From Sanguinoderma infundibulare (lineage: Eukaryota; Basidiomycota; Agaricomycetes; Polyporales; Polyporaceae): a stretch of 64,000 nt of DNA. The stretch's first letter is position 1. Every line of letters begins with the position of its first letter. The notes below the pieces were generated by a model. That model searched no databases. It was not told the origin of the DNA and was given only the letters and a program-made list of their open reading frames with translations. Positions 1 to 10,933 of the stretch are shown in pieces. The stretch is from positions 2,232,001-2,296,000 of the forward strand of contig JAVLRN010000011.1 in NCBI GenBank assembly GCA_032821775.1. Reading direction: 5' to 3'. Made by a program: the position numbers and the translations under genes.

Positions 1-1848
1 ATCAGTTGGTATCCGCGCGTTGCGCCAAACTCGCCCGCCGTGTAGCCTGTGTGGCGCGTGATGGGACGTCCGGAATCGTGTTCGAAAATGCAGATTGCAC
101 GCTCGCGGGTGATACTTCCCTCGAAGTTGTTAGTTGTCGCAGGCAGATAGACGGCCTCGTGCGGACAGTCGTAGCCTGGCAACATATCGCGCACAGCAGA
201 TCCCTTTAACTCGATGAGTATAGTGTGCTGCAATAAAGGAAGATGAGCCAACAGCTCACCATTCCGAAGTATCTGTCAAGCCATGCAGTCGTCGTCTGCA
301 TCGGGTCGTTTCCAGCTATGTGGGGATCAGCATCTGCAAAATTGGGCGGATCTTGGAAAGCTGACCATATTGCGCCATAGCTTCTTGAGGGGCGAGCTAT
401 AGTAATGGTCAGTAACATCATCAGCCTTGCTAAAGACCCATGTGCCCCACCTCGTAAATGATTCGCTCCCCCTTGAACCGTAAATCCCACAAGCTGAGGC
501 CCATGTCCCGGTCGAAACCAAGGTACATCCCCCATCCCATCCAGCTCACGTACTGCAGCGCACGGTCTACTCGGAACCTAAGACCCGCGAATGAAACAGT
601 GCGCGGTCCAGGAAGATGGTCCAGGTCTCGGGGAGCATGCGGCTGCGGCAGCTTGCGCGTACTCCAGTCAACGCTCGACGGATCCTGGTCAGGACGGCCT
701 GGAAGGCGCCTGAGCGTCCCATTGTGGTACGCAGCCATGAACTCGTCTGTCGAGTTAAACATCTGATGATTGTATACGAGCTGTGGGCGCATATCATTGC
801 GAGGGTGAATAACACGTCTGACAGTTAGGAATAGGGTCCGTACTTTGAGGAGCTTCCATTGCTCGGGATCCGTGCCCGTGGTGTCAATGTACATGAAGAA
901 GTTGACGGGGTGCAGCCAGGGACCGGGCACGTTAAGACGCCAGTTGATCCATCCGCGGCGGAAAGTGCCGTCGAAGCTGTAGGGTGCGCCCATACTGGCT
1001 ACGAGGGTGTCGTTTGGGAGACCACGCACAGTTCCACCGAAGAGGTCCTGCAATGTATACGTCAGGCATGCCCGCATCGATTCCATACAAGAGGCACTCA
1101 CCTCGGTAGCCTCTGCGACAGATGGCATGATCTTCAACAACAGAGGCACGAACTCGGTGGCAGTCGTGAACCCGCGTGCGTTGTACGGTATGGGGTCGCG
1201 GTGGTATATCTCGGAAAGCTTTCGCATCGACGTCTTTCCGGAGATGGGGATCGGGCCGACAAGATAGTCTTGGACGTACGGATCGGCGGCAGCGCCATGG
1301 TGGATGACGACATGTGCATACCGCTCTGGTGGGCTGGTGTCCTTGGGGTGGTCGAGGTATGCGATGGCGTCCTTCTTTGGCGGACGGTAGGATTCGATGC
1401 GGTAGATGTAGTTATCTGAAATGACAGCCTTGTCGCCGATAGTGAGATTGAGGTTGCGCGAAGGCGACGAGACCCAGTCGTAGATCGCGACCGTCTCCGG
1501 GACTGTGAGCGAGGCGAATAGGTTGATCGGGGCGGGCGGGTTCGCTGGGGGAGGACGACTCGCAGGACACCGTTGAATGCGCTCGTCCAGAGCAGTGCCA
1601 TATCCCGGGGCAGGATGCTGTAATGATAGATTGTTGTCGTCGTCGAGGTGGTCAAGCCTGGGACGTAGAGTAGCGATCGCGGCAAAGCCAAACACAGTTG
1701 CGAATAACAGCACAGAAACCAATAGACAGATTCGGAGAGGGTTCCGATTCTTGGCTGTGTGATTACGCGTGCGAGACACGACAACAGGTTCAAGAAACCC
1801 TTCATGCTCTGGGTTATTCTTGAGCAGCTCGTAGCCAGCAGGAGCCAT
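1..1848 (-). CDS. Copper amine oxidase, N-terminally membrane-anchored (partial, 3' end outside window)
   Basis: Copper/topaquinone amine oxidase, which oxidises primary amines to aldehydes and releases ammonia and hydrogen peroxide. Exons read on the minus strand: 1848-1102, 1047-844, 780-451, 396-366, 315-260, 203-1; all junctions keep phase, with introns of 50-63 nt. Residues about 37-60 form a hydrophobic segment after a basic stretch (signal anchor), so the enzyme is probably type II membrane-bound and faces outward. Family signatures are a W-G-W/GFDRDMGLSLWD block, YELAPQEAMAQYAGNDP across three spliced exons, GYDCPHEAVYLP, and CIFEHDSGRPITRH near the edge. The cofactor-forming tyrosine and the copper histidines should lie beyond position 1 and cannot be checked. 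The start at 1848 is the first ATG of the exon that contains the anchor. Confidence 0.9.
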
Positions 1849-3333
1849 GTCGATGGTCGTCCACGAATTCCGATGAATGGGAGGGAGAGTTCAGAGTCTT
1901 CGCCTTGACCGGAATTTATGGGCATTGCCTGAGTCAGATATGAGAGAAGGTCAGTCATCGCAGATCATCGAATTGGAGCCCACGCTGCGGCCAGCAATCC
2001 CTCACACCGGCGCTTAGATACTGCCTTGACCACGAAGCGCAAAAAGATGGATGCGAGCTCCCCAGCAATCCATGTCAACCCTGAATGTGTTTGGACGAGA
2101 TGAGGAGCACATATGCTGGGCCGTCATCCATCCATAGACAATGAGCAGTACAACACAGAAAGTGCTTGAATTCGAGAACGCGACACATACCAACAACTTA
2201 GTCAGATTGGCACAACACTGTACACCAACCTATCAGGAAACCTAAAGGCGATAAGACGGGGGAATTGAGGTGGTCGCCTTGAGCATGAGGGAAGATTACC
2301 TGCAGATAGCCGTGATCTAGACGTTCACGACCGCCTCAGCCAGAGCTCACAGGGACAACCCAACTTTCAACACGTGGGTATACTGTTACACGCCTGTTCC
2401 TGGTCATCCTGAGGCCAATGTGACGCTGCCACGATAAGCAGTGTATTCCTTGGATGACGCTAAAAGTGTTCCGTCAGACGTACCAGAGGCAGCGCAAGAT
2501 ACGGCAATCGAGTACGTACAAAACCGTTGTGCTCCGTGACGCTTATCGAGCTTTATCGAGCTGCTTGTTCTTCGTGACGACCTTGCTAAGCTCAACAGCT
2601 GATTAGTCTAGCAGAAGGTGAGTCAGAAGCCGCCGTCGGATAGAGAATTTAGTATCGTGCGGCTTATGCCAACGGGATGATACATGCCTGCAGGATGACC
2701 TCGTGCCGGCGGAGCGCGAATGAGCGCATCGAGTGTTGTCGGACCTTGGAAACAAGAACAGAGAAGATGTTGCTGCTGCCCGGACGGTTTCCCTCGAGGA
2801 TCTTTGAACTTGCAGCGACGGATGTGTCAGACGCGGCGCGTTGGGCCGGCCTCCTTACGCATCAAGAAGTTGCTAGCAAGATGGAGGGATATTCTGGGTG
2901 CGCAATCGGGTTATGCACACTCGTATGGCTGAGATGTCTCCGAATCCGCAGTCGCCGGTTTCGTGTCGTCGTACCTGACTCCCTTGGCTGGATTCATCCC
3001 AACAAAGGCTCCCCAGATGTTCAAGGGCTGAAGTCACGTTAAGATGCGAACTAGTCAACAGATAGAGCAATTATACACGCACGGATGTCTTGCAATCGAT
3101 GCAGGACTATATATTCTTTGGCGATTTATCATCACGAGAGCCAGTGGAGGCAGTCTGACGCTTTGGTGGGCGTCGGCATGGTCGAAAATGGTAACACAGG
3201 CGCCTATCGGTACCAGCGAGTTCGGGGCTAGACTGGCGAGTACTACTATGTACTTATTTTCCACACCACCGGCTTGTGAGAGGCAACGTTAGAAGACATG
3301 GTACATGACTGGCACCCTCGTAGCTTCTTCGAT
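1849..3333. other. Intergenic, no gene supported
   Basis: About 1.5 kb between the start of the amine oxidase and the end of the GH71 gene. Short open frames occur on both strands but none shows a recognisable domain or joins across splice sites. It should hold the amine oxidase promoter near 1850-2200; I saw no clear TATA box or repeat. Confidence 0.5.
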
Positions 3334-5242
3334 CTACACCGCTGGGACTACGACAGCCAAATCTCCTGACCTTCCTTCCTCTAAAAGGAGGACCCCCTTC
3401 GGCACGAATTCCCTCTGCCCCTCCTCTCGCTGCATGATCTTCACTACACTCGTCGATTGGCGCAACACCTCCACCTGAGCCTTGCAGCGGCCTGGAAGCG
3501 CAAGTGCGACCTTGGACAGGCCAGAAGGCGCTGTCAAGCTGGCTGCCGAAGGTCCACATGCAAAAGTGGCGTTTCCCGGCGCGGTCAGGAGCGCATATTC
3601 CCATACGTGGTCTTGGACCTGGAAGATGTCAGTTCGATTCGATGGGCAATGACACGGCCACGAGACACAACGTACCCACTCCCCATCCCGCGCGTCTTCC
3701 TTCGGTCCCGAAGCGCTCCCTTTCGCGGTATGAAGACCCATCCAGAGGAAGACGCTGTCCTGCGCGACCGGTGGGTAGGACCCAAATTTGTACGCGTTGA
3801 TGTAGTACTTCATGAGCGGAGCGACCTGCGCCAGGATGCCGTTCCCGTTGCGCGCCCGTTTCTGGACCGACTGACGACCGCTGTTGGACTTCGAGCTGGT
3901 GGACGGCAAGGGCAATCCCCGATACGGACCCAAATACGACTGTCCGAGGTCGTCTTCCCACGTCACGACCTCGACCAGTGGGACGCCAGCACGGTTGTTA
4001 ACCAGGGTTTCCCAGCGGTCTCCGAAGAGCCAGCCCTGTGGTTCCCCTTCAGCATCGTCTGGACTTCTGTCGCGGTTCTGAGGCTCCTTGGACTCAGTAC
4101 TATGTTCAAAAAAGACACTGAGGATATGTGGACCTACCACGAACGACCAGAGGGAGATCGCCGCCATGTACGTCTTATTCCCGAGGTGCGAGACGTACGA
4201 CCGATCAGCGTCGAAAGTGTCAGCGGGCCGGGAACCCCCGTCCAGGTCCAGCCATGCAGAGTTCCACTGTAGTCCACATCAAGACCTTCGTTCCAGGAAC
4301 GGAGAAGCGTCGAAACTAGGACTCACACTGAACAATCCGTCGACGACCGTCAAGTTCGACAACACGTCCGGCGCGCCAAAGAACCCCGGGACGAACCACA
4401 CGTCCGCGACGGCCCAATCGTTCCCCGACTTCAGAGCGTACCTCCACCCCATGTCCAAACTGCCTTGTCCGAAGCGACAAGCCTCGCCAGCGAACGTGGA
4501 TACGAGCATACCCCCGTTGTATCGGAAGTAGTCCGTGTGGTTGGCATACGCCTGGATATACTCTTGAAGGGTGCTAGCGTCTCCGGTGGTCGAGCACGGG
4601 AGGGACGTCATATTGAACGAGAGAAACACCTTGAATGCCGGATCGGAGGCAGCCCGCGACAGGTTCGTATTCAGCTTCGACACGGCAAAGAACGCGTTCG
4701 CGACCTGCTCAGGCTCCCTCGGTTCGTCCCCAATGCTGAGCGCGAAAGCGTCGAAGCCAGCCGACGCCGCGAGCTTCATGTCTACGACGTTCTCAGACGA
4801 GCCATGCGTGCCAGGACGAAGGACGTTACACACCTTCCGTCCAACAGTCGACCGTGTACTCCTCGGCGTTCCGGACGACGAAGTTCGCAAACACTGCGCG
4901 TTCTACGTTCTCAGTCCTGTTGTTCGGCGAGACCCCACTGGGCCTTGTCCCATTCGATGTACGGCCGCCCGGTCCTTGCGCCGCAGTTTGTACAGAACCC
5001 GCCGAAGTCGGCGTCGGCGTCGGGACAGACGTCGACGAGCTCCCTAGCCCGATGCCGAACGCACTTTCGAGCTCATGAATCCACTTGTCGACCGGGGAAT
5101 CGTTTCCGCTTTGAGTCTGTGCTCGGACGACTGCGAACGCCCCGCGCCTGTCGACCAGAGGAAGTAAGACGGATAAGGCGACGAGGACCTTGAGGCCGGG
5201 CCTGCCAGCCGAACGGGAAGCGAAATTGAAGGAGTCAGGCAT
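3334..5242 (-). CDS. GH71 family protein (alpha-1,3-glucanase/mutanase type), secreted
   Basis: GH71 enzymes hydrolyse alpha-1,3-glucan of fungal cell walls. Exons: 5242-4834, 4781-4327, 4266-4138, 4077-3676, 3618-3334; all phases agree and give 559 residues. The N-terminus has a hydrophobic signal-like segment (about residues 17-40) and a Ser/Thr/Pro linker, then the GH71 opening block VFANFVVRNAEEYTVDCW (family: VFAHF..GN...YT..DW), GFDAFALSIG, a region with GGMLVSTFAGEACRFGQG, and a strand ending VEVVTWEDDLGQSYLGPYRG. In typical members that last block reads close to TWNDFGESHY, so this copy has lost conserved residues there (see findings). The C-terminal ~150 residues are a beta-rich tail. 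The 60-nt fourth intron is in frame with no stop, so retention would still be translatable. Family assignment is firm; activity is uncertain. Confidence 0.85.
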
Positions 5243-5687
5243 CGAGCGAGATCAAAGGAAGGGCGAAAGAGAGAGAGAGTAGTGATACGTAACCAGCACC
5301 GAAATACAAACGGCCAATGCGGATGAGACAACAGAGCAGAGGGCTTCTCAGCCTTGCTGGTGCAGATGAGGCTGACTGTTGTCCGAGGAGACCCGGACAT
5401 GTCCACGCCGAAGCGACTCTAGCCAGATCTAAAATGCCCTTGTCCTGGTCAGCGAGTTTGCAGCAATCACTATCGTAAGAGATGAAACTCACTGAAATTG
5501 CCGCTAGTCGAGGCTAGAGACTAACGCTAGTCGTCAGGCGGTGAGAAGAGCACTAGCAAGAAATGTAATAAGCTACATCATAATGTACTGTTACACCACG
5601 AGAGGGAAATACATGCGAGCCTTTTACAAGCACAACAGAACACCATGGAAAACCAGAGCAAATAGCCATCATAAATCTCGCTCTCAC
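5243..5687. other. Intergenic, no gene supported
   Basis: Gap of 445 bp between the GH71 start and the LanC-like stop. It should contain the GH71 promoter just above 5242 and the 3' UTR of the upstream gene. A purine-rich run (gagagagaga) sits near 5269-5278 on the plus strand, i.e. a CT-rich leader for the GH71 transcript. Confidence 0.4.
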
Positions 5688-7476
5688 CTACTCGAGCATC
5701 GCAATATCATCATACGCAGGCATGCCGCCCCTCCTCGGCCCATGGCCATTGCCGACCCCATCCCCCGTGTGCGCATGCCCATTCCCGTGCCCGATGCCGT
5801 CCTTCGAACCCGTCAAGCGTGTCCACACCTCCGCCCAGGCGCACGCCATCCCCGCTACGCCCCCGTAAAGACTGTACGCGTGGTCTGGGATCTCCATGCG
5901 CCCGTCCTGCATCATCGCGCGCCAGCCAGTGGCAAGGTCCGCCAGGTGGATCGCACGCTTCAGCCAATACGCGTCGTTCTCCCCGCCCAGATCAGGGAGT
6001 GGGGGAGAATGCGTCATTGCATGGGGCAGAGGGAAGCTATGCGTACGCGTTGAAGGGGCACGGGTGATCCCAGAAGATGGAGCGGGTATGGAGTCGAGCA
6101 CGTCCGAGACGGCAAGTAGCGCGTAGACAATGCCGCCCACCCCGTGGCAGAGTCCGATGCCCTTGCGGAGTAAACCACGGGCGTACACAAACTCCGCACC
6201 TCGAGTCATGGACGTGGCGATTGCGTCGCGAAGGGGTGGTGGGAGCGCAGAGGTCGTGGGGGAGATGGAGCCGCGGCGCAGTAGAGCGGAGAAGAGCATG
6301 ACGAAGCCGGGGGCGCCATGGCACCATTGGACGAGAGCATCGTCGGACTCGTCGTCGACACCGATGCGTTGGGAGTCTGGTTGGGCTGCTGGGCCAGCGG
6401 GAATGCGGTGCCCGGCTTTTGTAGGCCAGTTGCCCAATGGATCTTGTATTGCAAGGAGCCACTCAGTTGTGTGGAGTATCTTCTCCCAGTGGGGTTGAAT
6501 GATATGTGGGGGCGCATGGAGAATCATGTGCAAAATACCGACTAGAGGAGAGCCCGATGAGGGAGCATTTCCATGACGCGAAGACAGGTGAGACTCACCG
6601 ACACCGTGCGCCGCACCCAGATACCGCGACCCATGCCACTTCCACATCAGCGGCGGCGCCTTGGTTTTTTCGTCCTCGTCCAGCTCCTCCACGTACCTCT
6701 GGGCGCCGAGCTGGCCACGCTGAACGATATCGTCCACGAGGTCCTTCAAGTTGCCGTCGGCGCACAGCATCTCCACGTCCCGGACGACCTTATCCTTGGC
6801 CTGACCCGCGTGCGCAAGATAGCTGACCGTGACCGCGAGCTCGCTCCTAAGCAGGAGGAGTGCATACAGGAGCCCTGCGCGGCCGTACAGAACCTCGCAG
6901 CCATCGTCGTCCATGGGCTCCAACAGCGCGGTCTCCTGGGCGCCGGCGATGAGGTCGACAGCGCTGCGCCAAGTCTCTGAAAGCTCGACCTCGTCGAGTC
7001 GCTCGCCATCGAGCTTGCCGCGGCGGGCATGCTTGTTCGCAGAGGAGTCGGGGGACTGGCGAAGACGGAGCTGGCGGACGAGGACGAGGGTAGCAGGGCC
7101 AACCGAGGTCTCGAGGTAGGCAACGTGGGATCCATGGCGGGGCTCGTGGAAGGGGTCGGCTATGAGGGACGAGGTGGAGGTGTTGGGGAAGGTCTTTGAA
7201 GGGAGGATGGCGAATATGCGCATGTCCATGATTATTTCGCCTGGGCGCGAGTGAGCGGGCGAGGCGTTGGGGATGTGCAAGATAGGATATGAGACAAGGC
7301 TGAAGGGACGCACCTGCAGAACCATGGTAGACCTTTGGGTTCGTCGAGGGATGTCTGTGGACGCGGAGGACGTTCTCCGCTAAGGCATCGTGGATGCGAT
7401 GCTTGACGGCCTTGAGATCGGTGGGCGGGGTGTTGTTGTGCGGTAAATATCGCGAGGGCAGAGTCGAGGACGGCAT
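5688..7476 (-). CDS. LanC-like protein (LANCL family)
   Basis: Alpha/alpha-barrel protein related to bacterial lanthionine cyclase LanC and eukaryotic LANCL. Animal LANCL proteins add glutathione to dehydroalanine/dehydrobutyrine in damaged proteins; the fungal role is not established. Exons: 7476-7314, 7240-6599, 6541-5688, phase-consistent, giving 552 residues. Repeated GxxG barrel motifs are visible in order: VYHGSAG, YGRAGLLYALL, YLGAAHGVVGILHMIL (split by the second intron), QWCHGAPGF, GLCHGVGGIVYALL and YSLYGGVAGMACAW. The two CHG motifs supply the Cys, Cys and His zinc ligands of the LanC family, so the metal site appears intact. It is longer than animal LANCL (about 400 residues) because of inserts between helices and a Gly/His-rich C-terminus. 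No lantibiotic-like precursor gene is nearby. The start at 7476 is the first ATG giving a conserved-looking N-terminal helix. Confidence 0.9.
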
Positions 7477-10400
7477 GGGCGAGCAGAGAGTGAAAGAGAG
7501 ACAGATAGGATTAGACGCTAATATAAGACGACAGACGGTGCGAACTGGGCGCACCGGGGCATCTATTCGAGACTGACGTCAGGCAATCAGCGTACGCTTG
7601 CTCCCGCCCTCTCCTCCTCTCCGGATTCGCTGCAGGCCCATCCAGTGCACATGCACACCCTCGGCAGGCACGGCCGAGCGGGGGTATTTGGCTGTGGCAG
7701 AGGTCCGTGGACGACCGACGACGGGTCGAGGTGAGGAGATGGACGCCAACAGATGAGGGACATATTCTGGGCGACGGAACATGTGCGTCATCCGGTTGGG
7801 CGGAGGCGCGAGCGTTTGGACATTGCTCGGAGTGTTTCACGTTCGAGGGGTGAGGCACGAAGACGGCGTTGTGTTGGCCAGCTGCACCTGGAGGAAAGAG
7901 CAAGATGGCTTTGGAGGTGAGCTCGTCGACAGAACGTTCCCGACGCCGGAGGCGCAAGGGCGGCGGTGCCGAGCGGTGCCGAAGCGGCGGGCCATTATCG
8001 GGATCGCCCAGCGTGGTTATCCATCGAGATCGGCTGATCCGCGTTCGTCCGCACAACGTCCGACCTTCAACTTATAACTTACCCCGTACCCCGACTCCGA
8101 GTCCTGCCACATCGTCACTGTCTGGCCCATATTCATAAACCGAACCGTCGGCATCTCACTCTACTCCTCCAACATGAAATGAGCCAGATCAACAGCGATA
8201 AGAGCATCCCCCGATAACCTTTTCTCTGGGCTCCCAACCTAGCCATGACGCACATGCCAATTCCACTCATTTCCAGTGTAGTCGGAGGCGCCTCGGTGGC
8301 GATCGGAGTCGACGTTAAATATGTGGGGCCCCGTGGCAGCAAAGTGTATTGAGTAATATTTGCGAACAGAACGTTTTCAACATAATAGAACCAACTCCGC
8401 GGTTATCCATGAGGTATGTGTCCAAAGTCTCTCATTCTAAACCGAGATAGAGAGACGGCATTCTGGGCGAGTCTCCACAGTCGATCTAATGAAATAGATC
8501 CGTCTACTAACCTTCGTGCACCCCGGACGGGGAAACATTGAAGGAGGGTGCTGTCCTCGTGCTCTGTGTGCGCGGGGGATGCGCAAGTCGCTCGTTGATC
8601 TGTTCTGCTGGATCTCGACCGTCCAAGCGTGCACCAGACTGCCCTCGCCCTTGATCAACCATGGCGCCGGTCTCGGCGCACTTCGCCTGTACTACCCAAG
8701 GACGTCTAGCTTAGCGCTCTGCGTTGGACGAAATACACGTTCACAGCGCATCTTGGGCGCATCTGAAACAGAGTTCCATGGTTGGAAGAAACGCTGACGC
8801 TCATTTAGACAGAACCTCCTCCTCTATCCGACTATCATTGACAACATGTGTTCATCGATCTGTTGGCAGCCGTCGCGGTCTGTCCACGCTTCATGTAGTC
8901 ATGCAAGACATGCTGTACGTTGCATAAATGGTCGTGCAAGACGTTATGCTAGGGTACTAACGATGTAGGTTATGAGATGGCAGGCTTGAAATGTGCGTTC
9001 TCGGCGTGCACGCCACGTACGAACTTGGAATCGAATTTCGATCCCGACAGTACCACCGGCAGGATTGCACGAGGAGGACATGTGCACGGGTATATTTATC
9101 GCTGCCGCTCGGCTTGATTCGACTGGACGCTCGTTGCTGACATTGGGAGCTGGGGAGCAAAGTCTCATCAGACCTTCCCGCTATAACTTTGCTTCGATCA
9201 GCTATGTAGAAGGATATAGTGGCAGGCTCCTTTGCTCATGGCAGGGAAAGAGAAGAACAGTTGCTGTTCGCCGGCCCATTGATCCTCGTCGAATATTATT
9301 TTCTTGCCCTCCTTTGCAGGGAACTTAGGGTCCCATCTTCGGGCTATAAGTAGACACAACGGACACGCTCGTTGAATGCATCCGGAGAGAAAACCACGCT
9401 CGGGAGGTTCCGGGTAAGTCCCGATGACTATATTAAAATCGCGTTGGATCGAAACGTCTCTGTTAAATATTGTACAAGGACTGGAGTGTTCGGAACATTC
9501 GACCCTTGACATCAGGATATATGATAAGTGGTACTGAGCCCCATCGTGCCGAACGCCTTGGAACCCATAGGTTGCAACGTTGGTCATGATGATATCACTC
9601 AGGGCGACACCGTAGGCGTTAAGTAGGAGTTAGAGGTCACCGGTCGAGACGGGTATTTATTTCAGTCGAAGTCTGCTTGGGATATTAATAGAACAAAAGA
9701 ACTCAATGATGTCAATACGTGCACCACAAAGTCTCCACTCGTACCGACTTGGGCGTTGTGTATGTACCTAGACGATGGGCTTGGAAAGAGAGTATCTCAC
9801 CTAGCTGGCGTTGGGATGCTCAAGGGTGAGCGGTTATATACCTTGAGAGCGAAGGAACGGCAGGTTTTTGGCCGCAGTAGCTATCGGAGAAATCAGGATA
9901 CTGTGAACCGATCAGGGTAAAGGCGGCCATGTATCGGAAGCGATTGACCCCAGGAATCGCAGGGAGCACCATGGCCACCCATCGGGGTGGTATGGGCGAG
10001 CCGCAGAATTCGAGGCCTCCGCCCAGCTTATTCCGGAGTGACAGGCGACGACGGAAGCGGTCATTGGCCCCCGCCGTGTGCAAGTCCATCACGTCCGAAA
10101 TCCGTTGAAGTTGCGTTGAAGCTGCCGGAATGCGGGGAATCAAGGTGCCCCCGAGCTTGTCTCAATTATAGGGTCTTCCAAGGGTCGAGTTCATGGGTCC
10201 CCGTTTGACACAGACATGACGGAGTGAAGGCTTGGATGAGAATAACGATCCTGGATGCTCTGCGGCCATTGGAAACGCACCGCCTCTGACGCCAGGGACA
10301 TCAAACGAACAGAAAAGACTTGTGGGCAGACGGGCACGGCCGCGGCAGGATATTCATAACCCGGTCTAATTTTGCCCGCGCCGAACCGGCGCCCGCGGCG

Positions 10401-10700
10401 AAAGTGGTCTGGCGACCTTCGGCTGAGAGACATCTGCCATTGCATGCCTGATGCGCGCAGAGCTAACGAGGCTCGGCATCAAATGTGCACGGGCCTTTGG
10501 AGAGCGAGGAGGGCGCAAAGTGGGACGAGGGTTGGGTGAAGAATGTGGCGGGGGACGCAGGCGGGGGTCGAGCTGAGTCGCGGCCGACCGAGAGACGACT
10601 GCCGGGCGGGGAGAGGCGGTGAGCTGCCTGAAGCGGAGAGACTGAGCCGGGTGTGGCTCATGTAAGCGGGCATAAGCGCAGGCGCGGGCAGGGAGGGACA
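7477..10700. other. Long intergenic region, no gene supported
   Basis: About 3.2 kb between the divergently transcribed LanC-like and copper radical oxidase genes. Several 100-180 codon open frames exist (for example 7511-8056 minus and 9198-9587 minus), but none has a recognisable motif, paired splice sites extending it, or a coherent amino-acid pattern. I saw no tRNA-like or repeat structure. Confidence 0.5.
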
Positions 10701-10933
10701 CTATAAGGCCTCGTTGCCGTCTCGGGCAGTCTAGTCAACGTTTTCATCACCTCCGTCCGCTCCCTCGCCCTCGCCCTCACCCTCCTCCCCGTCCCCGTCC
10801 CCCACATCCGCCGTCGCCGTCGCCCGTCGTCGTCCTCTACTCTCTTTTACTCTCCTTTCCAGGACGCTCCACATTGCTCTTCTATCCTATCGGTCCCCTT
10901 CTAGTCCCCTCCTACTCTACGCGACGTTCCACG
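10701..10933 (+). promoter_or_regulatory. Core promoter and pyrimidine-rich leader of the copper radical oxidase
   Basis: A TATA-like CTATAAGG begins at 10701, and from about 10740 to 10925 the plus strand is almost pure C/T (repeats of CTCGCC, CCGTCC, CCGTCG). Such CT-rich tracts between TATA and ATG are typical of strongly expressed filamentous-fungal genes. Transcription start is inferred to lie near 10730-10740. Confidence 0.45.

Noticed and set aside
334..365. Ultra-short 32-nt intron in the copper amine oxidase
   Set aside because: A 50-nt intron using the next AG (316-365) gives the expected AQYAGNDP sequence and normal size, so the short version is not needed. The same applied to a 32-nt candidate at 15462-15493, replaced by 15462-15511.
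2677..3042. 121-codon plus-strand open frame between the amine oxidase and GH71 genes
   Set aside because: No domain, no flanking splice sites consistent with a gene, and random-looking composition.
7511..8056. 181-codon minus-strand open frame in the LanC/copper-oxidase interval
   Set aside because: Arg/Pro/Ser-rich without any recognisable motif, splice continuation or homologue that I can name.
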